Part shown: piece by piece, positions 9,228 to 17,850 of the stretch
How positions within the stretch are numbered: position 1 is the stretch's first letter
Layout of the letters: each line of letters starts with the position of its first letter
Assembly (NCBI GenBank): GCA_020073365.1
Contig: JAIQFL010000058.1
Coordinates: forward strand, 1-42,175
Source of the DNA: Terriglobia bacterium
GTDB taxonomy: Bacteria; Acidobacteriota; Terriglobia; Bryobacterales; Bryobacteraceae
Reading direction: 5' to 3'
Length of the DNA: 42,175 bases
The notes under the pieces: model-generated
Told to the model about the DNA's origin: nothing
Seen by the model: the letters and a program-made list of their open reading frames with translations, nothing else
Databases searched by the model: none
Made by a program: the position numbers and the translations under genes

Positions 9228-10139
9228 TCATGCTGTGTGCGCCGGGGCGGCGGCCTTCTTCACCTCCGTGCGGGCCATTTCTTCGATGAAGGTGACAATG
9301 GCGGAGTGGTCCAGGTCGCCTTTGCCTTCGTTCATCAGGGCCATCAGCATTTGCTGCACCAGGCTGGTGAGGGGCAGCGAGACCTTCATGTCTTCAGCCG
9401 CCAGCAGCGCGTTGCGCAGGTCCTTCTGATGGAGCTTGATGCGGAATCCCGGCTTGAAGTTGCGCGCGATCACCATGGGCGCTTTGGCGTTTAGAACCGT
9501 GCTGCCGGCGAGGCCGCCCTTGACGGCGTTGAAGACCACCTCGGGATCGAGGCCGGCACGCGTGGCCAGCACCAGGGCTTCGCCCATGGCAGCGATGTTG
9601 CACGCCACCATGATCTGGTTGGCCAACTTGGTGACGTTGCCGGCGCCCACCGCTCCCGTGAGGGTGACGGTGGATCCCATGGTCTGCAGGATGGGCTGCA
9701 TCTTCTGAAACACCGCCGCGTCGCCGCCCACCATGATGGCCAGCGTGGCGTCGATGGCTTTGGGCTCGCCGCCGCTCACCGGAGCATCGAGGAACTCTAC
9801 GCCTTTGGCGGCGCAGGCGGCGCCCACCTTCTGGGCCACCAGTGGGCTGATGGAACTCATGTCGACCAGCGTGGATCCCTTGCGGACGCCTTCCAGAACG
9901 CCGCCCGTACCCAGCACGGCCTGCTCCACCTGGGGACCGTCGGGAAGCATGGTGATGATCATTTCGGAGCGCGCGGCGGCATCGGCGCAGGATTTTGCCG
10001 GCGCCGCGCCCGCCGCCACGATAGGCGCGACCAGATCCGGCACGATGTCAAAAACCACCAGGCTGTGCCCGGCCTTGAGGAGATTCCGGGACATGGGAGC
10101 GCCCATGATGCCCAAACCGATAAAACCGATATTCGACAA
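9228..10139 (-). CDS. 2-hydroxy-3-oxopropionate (tartronate semialdehyde) reductase-like dehydrogenase
   Basis: A 303-residue member of the beta-hydroxyacid dehydrogenase family. The N-terminal Rossmann signature GFIGLGIMGAPMSRNLLKAG, the substrate-binding DAPVSGGEPKA near residue 120 and the catalytic-lysine block GNVTKLANQIMVACNIAAMG near 170 are all intact. GarR/GlxR enzymes reduce tartronate semialdehyde to D-glycerate with NAD(P)H, linking glyoxylate or glucarate breakdown to glycolysis. The same family includes 3-hydroxyisobutyrate dehydrogenase and succinic semialdehyde reductase, so the exact substrate is inferred. The start is a TTG at 10139, chosen because AAGGAGG lies eight bases upstream and the first residues (SNIGFIGLG) fit the family exactly. 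No pathway partner is adjacent. Confidence 0.88.
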   Translation of the reverse strand: MSNIGFIGLGIMGAPMSRNLLKAGHSLVVFDIVPDLVAPIVAAGAAPAKSCADAAARSEMIITMLPDGPQVEQAVLGTGGVLEGVRKGSTLVDMSSISPLVAQKVGAACAAKGVEFLDAPVSGGEPKAIDATLAIMVGGDAAVFQKMQPILQTMGSTVTLTGAVGAGNVTKLANQIMVACNIAAMGEALVLATRAGLDPEVVFNAVKGGLAGSTVLNAKAPMVIARNFKPGFRIKLHQKDLRNALLAAEDMKVSLPLTSLVQQMLMALMNEGKGDLDHSAIVTFIEEMARTEVKKAAAPAHTA

Positions 10140-10147
10140 GGTATTGC

Positions 10148-10154
10148 CCTCCTT
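10148..10154 (-). promoter_or_regulatory. Strong ribosome-binding site fixing a TTG start
   Basis: The minus strand reads AAGGAGG, eight bases before the TTG at 10139-10137. It decides the non-ATG start of the reductase gene. Confidence 0.8.
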
Positions 10155-10262
10155 CGGAATGTGATCGAAAAGATAAGAGTAGCGGAATTTGCCAGCGCCC
10201 GGTCCAGCATGTGAACAGATGGCGTCCTTAATTTTGATGCGGTCGTCCCGCGGACATTCGTG

Positions 10263-10691
10263 CTACACCAGAGGGTTCCGCCAATCCAGCCCCGCAAAGC
10301 GGCCGAAATCGCTGTCGCAGGAGCAAAGTTCGGCGTTTTGTTCAATGGCCAATGCGGCGAGATGGGCGTCTGATGTGAGATTGCCACCCGTTCCAAGCGG
10401 TGCGAGTAAGCCGCGAAGAATGGTCAGATGACGGGTTCCCGGATGTACCACTTGGGCGGCCGGTTGGTCCAACCACTCGGTGACGAGCTCAAAAGCCCGC
10501 TCGATCCGCAGCGGATGCCGAAACACCCCCGGCCGTGTGGTTAGCCGCAGTACGGCCAGGATTACGTTCCAGGAGAACCCCACTACCTCGGTTCCCGAGA
10601 GGATACCCTCCAACCATACCTTGGCTTTTGAATGTTGAAAAGCGTCCTTGTTGACCGCGTACAGCAACAGATTGGCATCGAGGATGATCAT
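10263..10691 (-). CDS. vapC: VapC-type PIN-domain toxin ribonuclease
   Basis: A 142-residue PIN-domain protein of the TIGR00028-like VapC group. The acidic active-site positions are visible in MIILDANLLLYA (Asp5), TSDAHLAALAIEQ (near residue 108) and CSCDSDFGRFAGLDWRNPL near the end. Typical VapC toxins cut specific tRNAs or rRNA when released from their antitoxin. The ATG overlaps the antitoxin's TGA by four bases, the classical vapBC arrangement. The full set of expected carboxylates suggests an active toxin. Confidence 0.93.
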   Translation of the reverse strand: MIILDANLLLYAVNKDAFQHSKAKVWLEGILSGTEVVGFSWNVILAVLRLTTRPGVFRHPLRIERAFELVTEWLDQPAAQVVHPGTRHLTILRGLLAPLGTGGNLTSDAHLAALAIEQNAELCSCDSDFGRFAGLDWRNPLV

Positions 10692-10951
10692 TTGCGAAGC
10701 GAGAGTTTGCGGACCTGTTCTTCGTCTTCCAACGCCTCGGCGGCCGCTAATGCTTTGTCCCAGCGAAAGCTCTGCTCGGCGCCCAGCGAATAGGTCTTTT
10801 GCACGAAGCGGGCTTTCGGACGGCGCCCCGGCCCTGCCAAACCGGCCCGCACGGCTTCGTTGAGCGCCTGTTTGAAGGAAACGCCTCGCTCCCGCATCGC
10901 CGCTTGCAATGCGCGCTCCACATCCGGTTCCAATGTGACCGTGGTCCTCAT
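10688..10951 (-). CDS. vapB: VapB-type ribbon-helix-helix antitoxin
   Basis: An 87-residue protein starting MRTTVTLEPDVERALQAAMRE, a ribbon-helix-helix DNA-binding motif, followed by a basic linker (GPGRRPKARF) and a charged C-terminal helix that would wrap the toxin. It neutralises the downstream PIN toxin and probably represses its own promoter. The region 10952-11019 before it contains ATCATGAT-like inverted sequence (ATCATAGCATCAC / ATCATGATGCAC) that could be its operator, though this is only suggestive. Confidence 0.9.
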   Translation of the reverse strand: MRTTVTLEPDVERALQAAMRERGVSFKQALNEAVRAGLAGPGRRPKARFVQKTYSLGAEQSFRWDKALAAAEALEDEEQVRKLSLRK

Positions 10952-11019
10952 AAAAGCATCATAGCATCACGTGTCTTGCTATCATGATGCACTGACAACC
11001 GCGCGATATACTCGTGCTT

Positions 11020-13194
11020 ATGCGTCGCAATGCTGCTTTGTTTCTGATCCCGTTGGCGCTTTCGGCACAAGCCATTCAATACTCGGAAAGCAGCAGAGTC
11101 TGGCTTCTGACTACGCGCCAGAGCTCTTATGCGGTGGGGATCGCTGCCGATGGCGCCGTTCGCCACCTCTATTGGGGCGCGCCGCTATGGCGCATGGACG
11201 ATCTGCCGCCGGCGGCCGCGCGACGCGACCTCTCCTCCTTCGATCCGCGCCAGATGCTCGAGAACGAGGAGTTTCCGGGCTGGGGCGGCCCGCGCTATTA
11301 CGAGCCGGCGCTGAAGGTCACCCGCGAAAATGGCGACCGCGACCTGGTGCTCAAGTACGCGTCGCATCGCATTCAGGGGAACGATCTGGATATCGCGCTC
11401 AAGGACATTCGCGATGACATCCAGGTGACCTTGCACTACACCGTGTACCCGGAGCACGGCATCCTGCGCCGGAACGCTACCATTCGCAACGGAACGGCGC
11501 ATCCGCTGACCATCGAGAGCGCCCAGTCGGCAGCCTGGTATTTGCCGCCGGGAGACGGATACCAGCTTACGTATCTGACTGGCAGGTGGGCCGCCGAAAC
11601 GCAGCTCAATCGAGAGCCGATCCACGAGGGCATGAAGGTCCTGGAGAGCCGCAAGGGCCACACCAGTCACAACTTCAATCCCTGGTTCGCCATCGATCGA
11701 GGCGACGCCGGGGAAGAGAACGGCCGCGTATGGTTTGGCGCGCTGGCCTGGAGCGGGAACTGGCGGATCACGGTGGAGCGGACGGCCTATCGACAGGTGC
11801 GGGTGACGGGAGGGTTCAATACCTTTGACTTCGCCTATCCGCTGAAGCCCGGCGAGACTCTGGATACGCCGCTATTCTACGCGGGGTTCTCCGAGAGCGG
11901 ATTCGGCGGGGCTTCTCGCACGCTGCACCGGTTCGAGCGCGAGGAGGTCCTGCCGGGCGGCAAGGAATCGCGGCTGCGCCCGGTGCTCTACAATTCCTGG
12001 GAAGCCACTACTTTCAATGTGAACGAGGCGGGGCAGAAAGAGCTGGCGGAAAAGGCCGCCAGGCTGGGCGTCGAGCTCTTTGTGATGGACGATGGCTGGT
12101 TCGGCAAGCGCAACAACGATCGCGCCGGCCTGGGCGACTGGTTCGTCAATCCGCAGAAGTTTCCGCAGGGCCTGAAGGGCCTCATCGATCATGTAAACGG
12201 GCTCAAGATGGATTTCGGGCTGTGGGTGGAACCCGAGATGGTGAACGCCGACAGCGATCTGTATCGCCAGCACCCCGACTGGGTGATCCGCTTCCCGGAC
12301 CGGCCGCGCAGCGAGCTGCGCAACCAGATGGTTCTGAACCTGGCGCGCGCCGATGTCAAGGAGTACATCTTCGGCGTGCTGGACAAGCTGGCCGGCGAGT
12401 ACCACATCCGCTATTTCAAATGGGACATGAACCGCGCCGTTTCCGAGCCCGGCTGGCCGGAGCTGGCGGCCACGGAGCAGCGTAAGCTGTGGGTGGACTA
12501 CGTCCGCAATCTCTACGAGATCGTGGACCGTTTGCGCGCGCGGCATCCCCAGCTCGAGATCGAGTCGTGCTCGGGCGGCGGCGGACGCGTCGACCTGGGC
12601 ATTCTCCAGCGCGTGGACGAGGTCTGGCCGTCGGACAACACCGAGGCCTTCGACCGCCTGCGGATTCAGGAAGGTTTTACGCAGGCCTATGCGCCGAAGA
12701 TCATGTCGGCATGGGTGACCGACGTTCCGAACATGAACGGCCGCAGCACGCCGCTGGTCTTCCGGTTCCTGACGGCCATGCAGGGGGCGCTGGGGATCGG
12801 GGCAAACCTCAATCGCTGGACGCAGCAGGATTCCGATGTCGCCACACGCATGATCGCGCTGTATAAACGGATTCGGGCGACAGTGCAGACGGGCGACCTG
12901 TACCGCCTGTCGTCCCCGCGGACGAATGATGTCACAGTCAACCAATACGTTTCGCCGGACGGCAAGCAGTCGGTGCTTTTCGCGTTCCGGCACTCGCAGG
13001 AATACAATACGGCCGCCCCCGTGATTTACCTGCGTGGGCTCGACGAACGCGCGCTGTATCGTGTGGAGGCCGTGGATGGAAAGCTGCTCGACCGGCAGCC
13101 CCAGTTGAGCGGCGCGTATTTGATGCGCGCCGGCATCAACGTGAACCTGCGCGGCGACTTCGATTCGACCGCGGTCATTCTGGACCGGCTTTGA
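11020..13194 (+). CDS. Secreted GH36 alpha-galactosidase
   Basis: About 724 residues, the usual length of bacterial GH36 enzymes. A short basic start and hydrophobic stretch (RRNAALFLIPLALSAQA) form a signal peptide. An N-terminal beta-sandwich leads to the TIM barrel with FVMDDGWFG (Asp357), FGLWVEPEMVN, the nucleophile in YFKWDMNR (Asp469) and the acid/base in SDNTEAFDRL (Asp539). The SCSGGGGR segment that shapes the sugar site is also present. It should release terminal alpha-galactose from raffinose-type oligosaccharides or galactomannan side chains outside the cytoplasm; alpha-N-acetylgalactosaminidase activity is also known in the family. The ATG at 11020 is favoured over a GTG two codons earlier because it begins a clean signal peptide. 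Confidence 0.93.
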   Translation: MRRNAALFLIPLALSAQAIQYSESSRVWLLTTRQSSYAVGIAADGAVRHLYWGAPLWRMDDLPPAAARRDLSSFDPRQMLENEEFPGWGGPRYYEPALKVTRENGDRDLVLKYASHRIQGNDLDIALKDIRDDIQVTLHYTVYPEHGILRRNATIRNGTAHPLTIESAQSAAWYLPPGDGYQLTYLTGRWAAETQLNREPIHEGMKVLESRKGHTSHNFNPWFAIDRGDAGEENGRVWFGALAWSGNWRITVERTAYRQVRVTGGFNTFDFAYPLKPGETLDTPLFYAGFSESGFGGASRTLHRFEREEVLPGGKESRLRPVLYNSWEATTFNVNEAGQKELAEKAARLGVELFVMDDGWFGKRNNDRAGLGDWFVNPQKFPQGLKGLIDHVNGLKMDFGLWVEPEMVNADSDLYRQHPDWVIRFPDRPRSELRNQMVLNLARADVKEYIFGVLDKLAGEYHIRYFKWDMNRAVSEPGWPELAATEQRKLWVDYVRNLYEIVDRLRARHPQLEIESCSGGGGRVDLGILQRVDEVWPSDNTEAFDRLRIQEGFTQAYAPKIMSAWVTDVPNMNGRSTPLVFRFLTAMQGALGIGANLNRWTQQDSDVATRMIALYKRIRATVQTGDLYRLSSPRTNDVTVNQYVSPDGKQSVLFAFRHSQEYNTAAPVIYLRGLDERALYRVEAVDGKLLDRQPQLSGAYLMRAGINVNLRGDFDSTAVILDRL

Positions 13195-13246
13195 CCGGCG
13201 CGGGATCAGGCCGGCAGGGGTGCGAGAATGAGGTAACGCACCGGCC

Positions 13247-14431
13247 ATGATCACAGAAGACGAGTTGCGCAAGCTCCTAGCGGAAGCGGAAGCCGATCGA
13301 ATTGAGCGAACTATATCGACGAAGAACACTGAGAAATTCGCGGAAGCCGTGACGGCCTTCGCGAATGACATAGCCAACCACCAGCTTCCCGGCTATCTGG
13401 TCGTTGGCGCCAACGACGATGGGAGCCTCAGCGGCTTAAGTGTGACCGATGAGTTGCTCAGGAATCTGGCGAGCCTGCGGTCGGATGGCAACATTCAACC
13501 ACTACCCGCAATTAGTGTAGTGAAGTTTGCGCTGGCCGGTGGTGACGTGGCCGTTGTGGAAGTGCTGCCATCGGATTTGCCGCCAGTTCGATACAAAGGA
13601 CAGGTCTGGATTCGCATCGGACCCCGAAAAGGCATCGCGTCCGAGCAGGAGGAGCGAATCCTCACGGAGAGGCGGATTGCCCACGCCAGGAGCTTTGACG
13701 CGTTGCCGTGTCTGGGGAGTTCGTTGGACGCGCTTGCCACCGACATATTTCAGATCAATTACCTGAATCATGCGATTGCGCCAGAAATTCTGGCTGAAAA
13801 CAATCGCGACCTGGTCACGCAGTTGGCATCGCTGCGGTTCTTTGATTCGAGCAGGCGATGCCCGACCAATGTAGGCATCCTGCTCTTCGGGAAGAACCCG
13901 CTAGAGTGGCTGCCTGGCGCCTACATTCAATTCCTTCGATTGGAAGGAACCACCCTGACCGGCGATGTTCTGATGGAGAAGAGCCTCTCCGGCGATCTCT
14001 TGACAGTACTGCGCGAACTCGAATCGCTAGTTGAAGTGCACATCGCAGAGCGCCCTGTTCCCAGGTCGGCACTGCAGGAAAAGCTCGTGACAGATTACCC
14101 CATGGTCGCCTTGCGTGAGTTGCTGATGAATGCCGTCTTGCATCGCTCGTACGAATCCACAGCTCCGATTCGTGTCTATTGGTTTACAGACCGCGTGGAG
14201 ATCCAGAGTCCGGGAGGCTTATACGGCGAGGCGTCTCCAGAGAACTTTCCCTACCAGAACAGCTACCGAAACCCGGTACTGGCTGAGGCGATGAAGACTC
14301 TCGGGTTTGTGAACCGATTTGGCCGTGGCGTGCTTCGGGCTCAGGAAGCTCTTCAAAGGAATGGCAACCCGCCGGCCGAGTTCCAATTCGATCATCACTA
14401 CGTGTTGGCTACGCTTCGGAAAGTCCCATGA
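13247..14431 (+). CDS. AlbA_2 (Schlafen AAA-like) + HATPase_c_4 protein
   Basis: A 394-residue two-domain cytoplasmic protein. Residues 1-130 form an AlbA_2/divergent AAA_4 domain (DRIERTISTKNTEKFAEAVT, AFANDI, GYLVVGANDDGSLSG, PPVRYKGQVWIRIGPRKG), a nucleic-acid-binding or nuclease-like module shared with Schlafen proteins. Residues ~280-390 resemble the RecG-like HATPase_c_4 module: the N-box helix ALRELLMNAVLHRSY, the strand DRVEIQSPGG and the glycine loop NRFGRGV. Proteins of this layout are widespread, usually annotated only as ATP-binding or putative transcriptional regulators. The gene overlaps the ParA gene by four bases and the pair sits between two glycosidases it has no evident link with. 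Base use is less GC-rich than the flanks, consistent with transfer. Function unknown; nucleic-acid-directed defence or regulation are possibilities. Confidence 0.88.
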   Translation: MITEDELRKLLAEAEADRIERTISTKNTEKFAEAVTAFANDIANHQLPGYLVVGANDDGSLSGLSVTDELLRNLASLRSDGNIQPLPAISVVKFALAGGDVAVVEVLPSDLPPVRYKGQVWIRIGPRKGIASEQEERILTERRIAHARSFDALPCLGSSLDALATDIFQINYLNHAIAPEILAENNRDLVTQLASLRFFDSSRRCPTNVGILLFGKNPLEWLPGAYIQFLRLEGTTLTGDVLMEKSLSGDLLTVLRELESLVEVHIAERPVPRSALQEKLVTDYPMVALRELLMNAVLHRSYESTAPIRVYWFTDRVEIQSPGGLYGEASPENFPYQNSYRNPVLAEAMKTLGFVNRFGRGVLRAQEALQRNGNPPAEFQFDHHYVLATLRKVP

Positions 14432-15402
14432 AGACGATTGCCTTCTTCAACAGCAAGGGCGGGGTAGGAAAGACGACACTGGTTTACCACCTCGCTTGGA
14501 TGTTTGCGGACATGGGCCTCAGCGTCGTAGCTGCAGATCTGGACCCGCAGTCCAATTTGTCCGGTATGTTTCTCGAAGAGGACCGTCTGATTGAGCTGTG
14601 GTCGGATGTCAAACACCCCGTCACAATTCTAGGGGCTATCGAAAGCGATATGAGAGGAATTAGTGATATCCAGATACCGCACGTGGAGCCTATCAACCGT
14701 CGAATTGGATTAATCGTGGGCGACCTTGGATTGTCAGCCTTCGAAGATAAGTTATCGGAGGCCTGGCAGAGGTGCCGTACTCAAGACGAGGCTGCTTTCC
14801 GGGTAACGACAGCACTCTACAGAGCGGTGCTGGTGGCGGCCGAGCAGGGTGAGGCCGATGTCGTTATGATCGACGTTGCCTCGAATCTGGGAGCGATCAA
14901 TCGGTCTGCCCTGATAGCCTCCCAACATGTCGTCATTCCTCTAGGTCTCGACCTTTTTTCTCTGCAAGGCCTTCGGAGTCTGGGTCCAGCGCTCCACGCG
15001 TGGAGGAATGAGTGGAAAGAGCTGCGCCGGAGGACGCCTGATCGGGAATTTCCATTACCGGACGGGAACATGCGACCCGCCGGTTACCTCCTCATGCAGG
15101 TCGATACTCGCCCCGCCCTCAGAGCATGGCATCGTTGGGCGGGGAGAATTCCGACCGAGTATCAGGCATCCATATTGGGTGTCGCTGGCAATGAAGATCT
15201 GGACACAGTCCACGATCCACATTGTCTCGCCGGTCTTATGCATTATGGCAGTCTGATGTCCATGGCCAAGGAGGCTCGGAAGCCGATGTTCTCCTTAAAG
15301 CCGGCGGACGGGGCCATCGGCGCTCATGTGGCAGCCGTTCGGGACTGCTACAGCCAGTTCAAGACGTTGGCGGAACGCATCCTCCGCGCAGTCGAGGAGT
15401 AA
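14428..15402 (+). CDS. ParA-family (AAA_31) deviant-Walker ATPase
   Basis: A 324-residue ParA/MinD-type ATPase. The deviant Walker A loop FFNSKGGVGKTT (Lys10 and Lys15), the A' motif AADLDPQSNLS and the Walker B region VVMIDVASNLGAINRS are intact. ParA proteins dimerise on ATP and bind DNA or membranes nonspecifically to position cargo. Here there is no ParB and no parS-like inverted repeat, and the C-terminal half (GPALHAWRNEWKELR, PADGAIGAHVAAVRDCY) is longer than in plasmid ParA. The start ATG overlaps the TGA of the AlbA_2/HATPase gene, so the two are almost certainly co-translated and may act as a complex. The stop lies only 11 bases before the GH88 gene. Confidence 0.93.
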   Translation: MKTIAFFNSKGGVGKTTLVYHLAWMFADMGLSVVAADLDPQSNLSGMFLEEDRLIELWSDVKHPVTILGAIESDMRGISDIQIPHVEPINRRIGLIVGDLGLSAFEDKLSEAWQRCRTQDEAAFRVTTALYRAVLVAAEQGEADVVMIDVASNLGAINRSALIASQHVVIPLGLDLFSLQGLRSLGPALHAWRNEWKELRRRTPDREFPLPDGNMRPAGYLLMQVDTRPALRAWHRWAGRIPTEYQASILGVAGNEDLDTVHDPHCLAGLMHYGSLMSMAKEARKPMFSLKPADGAIGAHVAAVRDCYSQFKTLAERILRAVEE

Positions 15403-15413
15403 GATCGGAAAGA

Positions 15414-16724
15414 ATGATTCGCAGCCGCACCGATCTCACCCCCGAGAAACTCGAGCCGAAGGTCCGCCGGCTGTTCGAATTGTCGGCCGCCAAGATCCGC
15501 TCGCTCGAGCAGTCCTGGGAGCCCTCTCAGGGGGCGCCGGTCTTCACCCACCAGGGGCATTACACCAGCCGCGGCTGGACCGAATGGACGCAGGGCTTTC
15601 AGTTCGGTTCGGCGATTCTGCAGTTCGACGCCACCGGGGAGCGCGAGTTCCTCCAGATCGGCCGCGAGCGGACCGTCTCGCTTATGGCGCCGCACCTCAC
15701 GCATACCGGCGTTCACGATCACGGCTTCAACAACGTCAGCACCTACGGCAACCTGCTCCGTCTGATGGCCGAGGGACGCATCCCCGAGAATGGCTGGGAG
15801 CGGCGGTATTACGAGCTGGCCCTGAAGTGCTCGGGAGCGGTGCAAGCCCTGCGGTGGTCGCGGACGGCCGATGGCGGCGGGTACATTTATTCCTTCAACG
15901 GACCGCACTCCCTGTTTGTCGATACCATCCGGACGCTGCGTTCGCTGCTGGTGAGCCATCGGCTGGGCCACGTGCTGATGGGCGAAAACGATCGGAAGAT
16001 CTCGCTGCTGGACCGTGCCATCGATCACGCCCGCGCCACTGCCCGGTATGCGGTGTACTACGGTGAGGGGCGCGATACCTACGACGTCCGGGGCCGTGTG
16101 GCGCACGAGAGCGTCTTCAACCCCAACGACGGTAACTACCGCTGTCCCAACTCGCAGCAGGGGTACTCGCCATTCAGCACGTGGACCCGCGGCCTGGCGT
16201 GGGCCATGTGCGGATTCGCCGAGCTGCTGGAATTCTTCGACGGCGGGGCGGGGCTCTCTCCGAGCCTATTGGAATTTGAGAAGGCCGCCCGCGCAACGTG
16301 CGATTTCTACATCGAGAACACGCCGCCCGACGGCATCCCTTATTGGGACACCGGTGCCCCGGGGCTGGCGCAACTGGGCGACTGGCGCAGCCAACCGGCC
16401 GATCCGCTGAATCCGCACGAGCCCGTGGATAGCTCGGCGGCGGCCATCGCGGCGCAGGGTTTGCTGCGCCTGGGCAAGCGGTTGGGGGACCAGCGGTATT
16501 GGCAGGCGGGGCTGGCGGTGTGCGATACCCTCTTCGGCGAGCCGTATCTCAGCACCGATAGCGGGCACCAGGGCCTGATCTTGCACTCCGTGTATCATCG
16601 GCCCAACGGTTGGTGCGCGGGGGCCGGCGAATCCTGCATGTGGGGCGATTATCACGCGCGCGAAGTAGGATTGTACCTGCTCCGTGTGATCGAAAAGGGG
16701 CCGTATCTGACCTTTTGGTCGTAG
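15414..16724 (+). CDS. Glycoside hydrolase family 88 (unsaturated glucuronyl hydrolase-like)
   Basis: A 436-residue alpha/alpha-barrel protein. HDHGFNN with Asp102 corresponds to the HDxGF active-site Asp of unsaturated glucuronyl hydrolases; STWTRGLAWAMCGFAELLEF, PVDSSAAAIAAQGLLRLG and the closing GWCAGAGESCMWGDYHA region also fit. GH88 enzymes hydrate the double bond of unsaturated uronic sugars left by polysaccharide lyases, releasing the sugar. No signal peptide is visible, so it should act in the cytoplasm on imported oligosaccharides. ATG 15414 is chosen because the reading frame upstream of it overlaps ParA and has no family similarity; AGATCGGAAAGA gives only a weak ribosome site. The gene may originally have followed the GH36 gene before the AlbA_2/ParA pair entered. 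Confidence 0.88.
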   Translation: MIRSRTDLTPEKLEPKVRRLFELSAAKIRSLEQSWEPSQGAPVFTHQGHYTSRGWTEWTQGFQFGSAILQFDATGEREFLQIGRERTVSLMAPHLTHTGVHDHGFNNVSTYGNLLRLMAEGRIPENGWERRYYELALKCSGAVQALRWSRTADGGGYIYSFNGPHSLFVDTIRTLRSLLVSHRLGHVLMGENDRKISLLDRAIDHARATARYAVYYGEGRDTYDVRGRVAHESVFNPNDGNYRCPNSQQGYSPFSTWTRGLAWAMCGFAELLEFFDGGAGLSPSLLEFEKAARATCDFYIENTPPDGIPYWDTGAPGLAQLGDWRSQPADPLNPHEPVDSSAAAIAAQGLLRLGKRLGDQRYWQAGLAVCDTLFGEPYLSTDSGHQGLILHSVYHRPNGWCAGAGESCMWGDYHAREVGLYLLRVIEKGPYLTFWS

Positions 16725-16752
16725 GACAGACGATCGCCTTCCGTCGTCTGTC
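16725..16752. terminator. Hairpin between convergent genes
   Basis: GACAGACGA (16725-16733) pairs perfectly with TCGTCTGTC (16744-16752) around a 10-base loop. It lies immediately after the GH88 stop and seven bases from the stop of the convergent AAA+ gene. No clear T-run follows on either strand, so its terminator role is likely but not certain. Confidence 0.55.
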
Positions 16753-16758
16753 GTCCCT

Positions 16759-17850
16759 CTACGCCGCCGCCGACTTCTCCGCCGGATTTACCGCCTGCGG
16801 CGCGGCGTCTCTGGACTCCTTCAGAAAGACCAGGCGCGACCGCTCTGAATCGAAGTCCACGGTCAACTGATCGCCGCCTTGCACCTGGCCGGTCGAGATA
16901 AGGTTCGACATGGGTTGCACCAGGCTCCGCTCCAAGGCGCGTTTCAGGTGCCGTGCTCCGTACCGCACGTCGGTACCCTCCTTCAGCAGGAAATCCTTGG
17001 CTTCGTCATTGACCGTGAACTGGATGGTGTTGGCACCGGTCGCCAGGCAGATGCGATCCTGTACCGACTTTAGCTCCAAGTCCACGATCTGGCGCAGCTC
17101 TGACGCCCCCAGAGAGTTGAAGACCACCGTGCGGTCGATCCGATTGAGGAACTCAGGCGTAAACTGGCGCCGTGCGGCAGCCACTCCCGCGCGGGAGACC
17201 CGATCTGCCGTCTTGTCGTCGAGTTGCGCGCGTTCGGACTCATGAGCCGCGAACCCCAGATTCGGCCGGAGTATGGCGTTCATTTCCGTTGCGCCCAGAT
17301 TGCTGGTCATAAAGATCAGGGCCCGTGAAAAGTCCACGCGCCGGTTGTCGCCGAGCGTCAGGGTGGCCTTGTCCAGAATGCCCAGCAGCAGGTTCCACAG
17401 GGCGTCGCTGGCCTTCTCGATCTCATCGAACAGCACGAAGCTTAGTTTGACGGTTGGGGTGTGGTGCTGGTCCAGCACCTCCTGGCTGAGCAGGGGGTGC
17501 GTCTCGCGATGCCCCAGGTATCCCGGAGGCGAGCCGATCAGCTTGGCGATTTCGTGGCTATGCTGAAACTCGGCACAGTCGATCTTGATAACCGCGCGTG
17601 GGTTGCCCGTCAGGCTCTCGGCCACGGCTTCCACGGTTCTGGTCTTGCCCGAGCCGGTCGGCCCGAGAAAAAGAAGGCTCCCGATCGGTCTGCCGGGACT
17701 GGACATCCCAGCCACGAAAGTCTGGTAGAGGCCCGTGATCTGTTGGATCGCGCTGTCCTGTCCGACAATCCGCTGGTGCAAGTCGGCCTCGAGTGTCTCC
17801 GCTTCCCGCCCCATCCTGGTGGGGTCCAACAACATCTTTAAGCCAGCCAT
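16759..17850 (-). CDS. Stand-alone ClpB/ClpA-D2-like AAA+ ATPase
   Basis: A 363-residue protein that corresponds to a single Clp/Hsp100 second AAA+ module plus C-terminal domain. All working parts are present: Walker A GPTGSGKT (63-70), pore loop GSPPGYLGHRE (106-116), Walker B VLFDEIEKA (139-147), sensor 1 MTSN (181-184), arginine finger LNRIDR (235-240) and sensor 2 YGARHLKR (297-304). The N-domain, first AAA ring and middle coiled coil of ClpB are absent, as is an obvious ClpP-docking loop. The protein should form a ring that threads substrates, but the partner is unknown. ATG 17850 is preferred to the longer frame because GGAGGG lies nine bases before it and it begins just before the conserved region. 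It is convergent with GH88. Confidence 0.88.
   Translation of the reverse strand: MAGLKMLLDPTRMGREAETLEADLHQRIVGQDSAIQQITGLYQTFVAGMSSPGRPIGSLLFLGPTGSGKTRTVEAVAESLTGNPRAVIKIDCAEFQHSHEIAKLIGSPPGYLGHRETHPLLSQEVLDQHHTPTVKLSFVLFDEIEKASDALWNLLLGILDKATLTLGDNRRVDFSRALIFMTSNLGATEMNAILRPNLGFAAHESERAQLDDKTADRVSRAGVAAARRQFTPEFLNRIDRTVVFNSLGASELRQIVDLELKSVQDRICLATGANTIQFTVNDEAKDFLLKEGTDVRYGARHLKRALERSLVQPMSNLISTGQVQGGDQLTVDFDSERSRLVFLKESRDAAPQAVNPAEKSAAA

Noticed and set aside
14428..15402. Plasmid or chromosome partition locus (parAB)
   Set aside because: No ParB-like protein or parS-type inverted repeat was found nearby, and the partner gene is AlbA_2/HATPase, so partition of a replicon is not supported.
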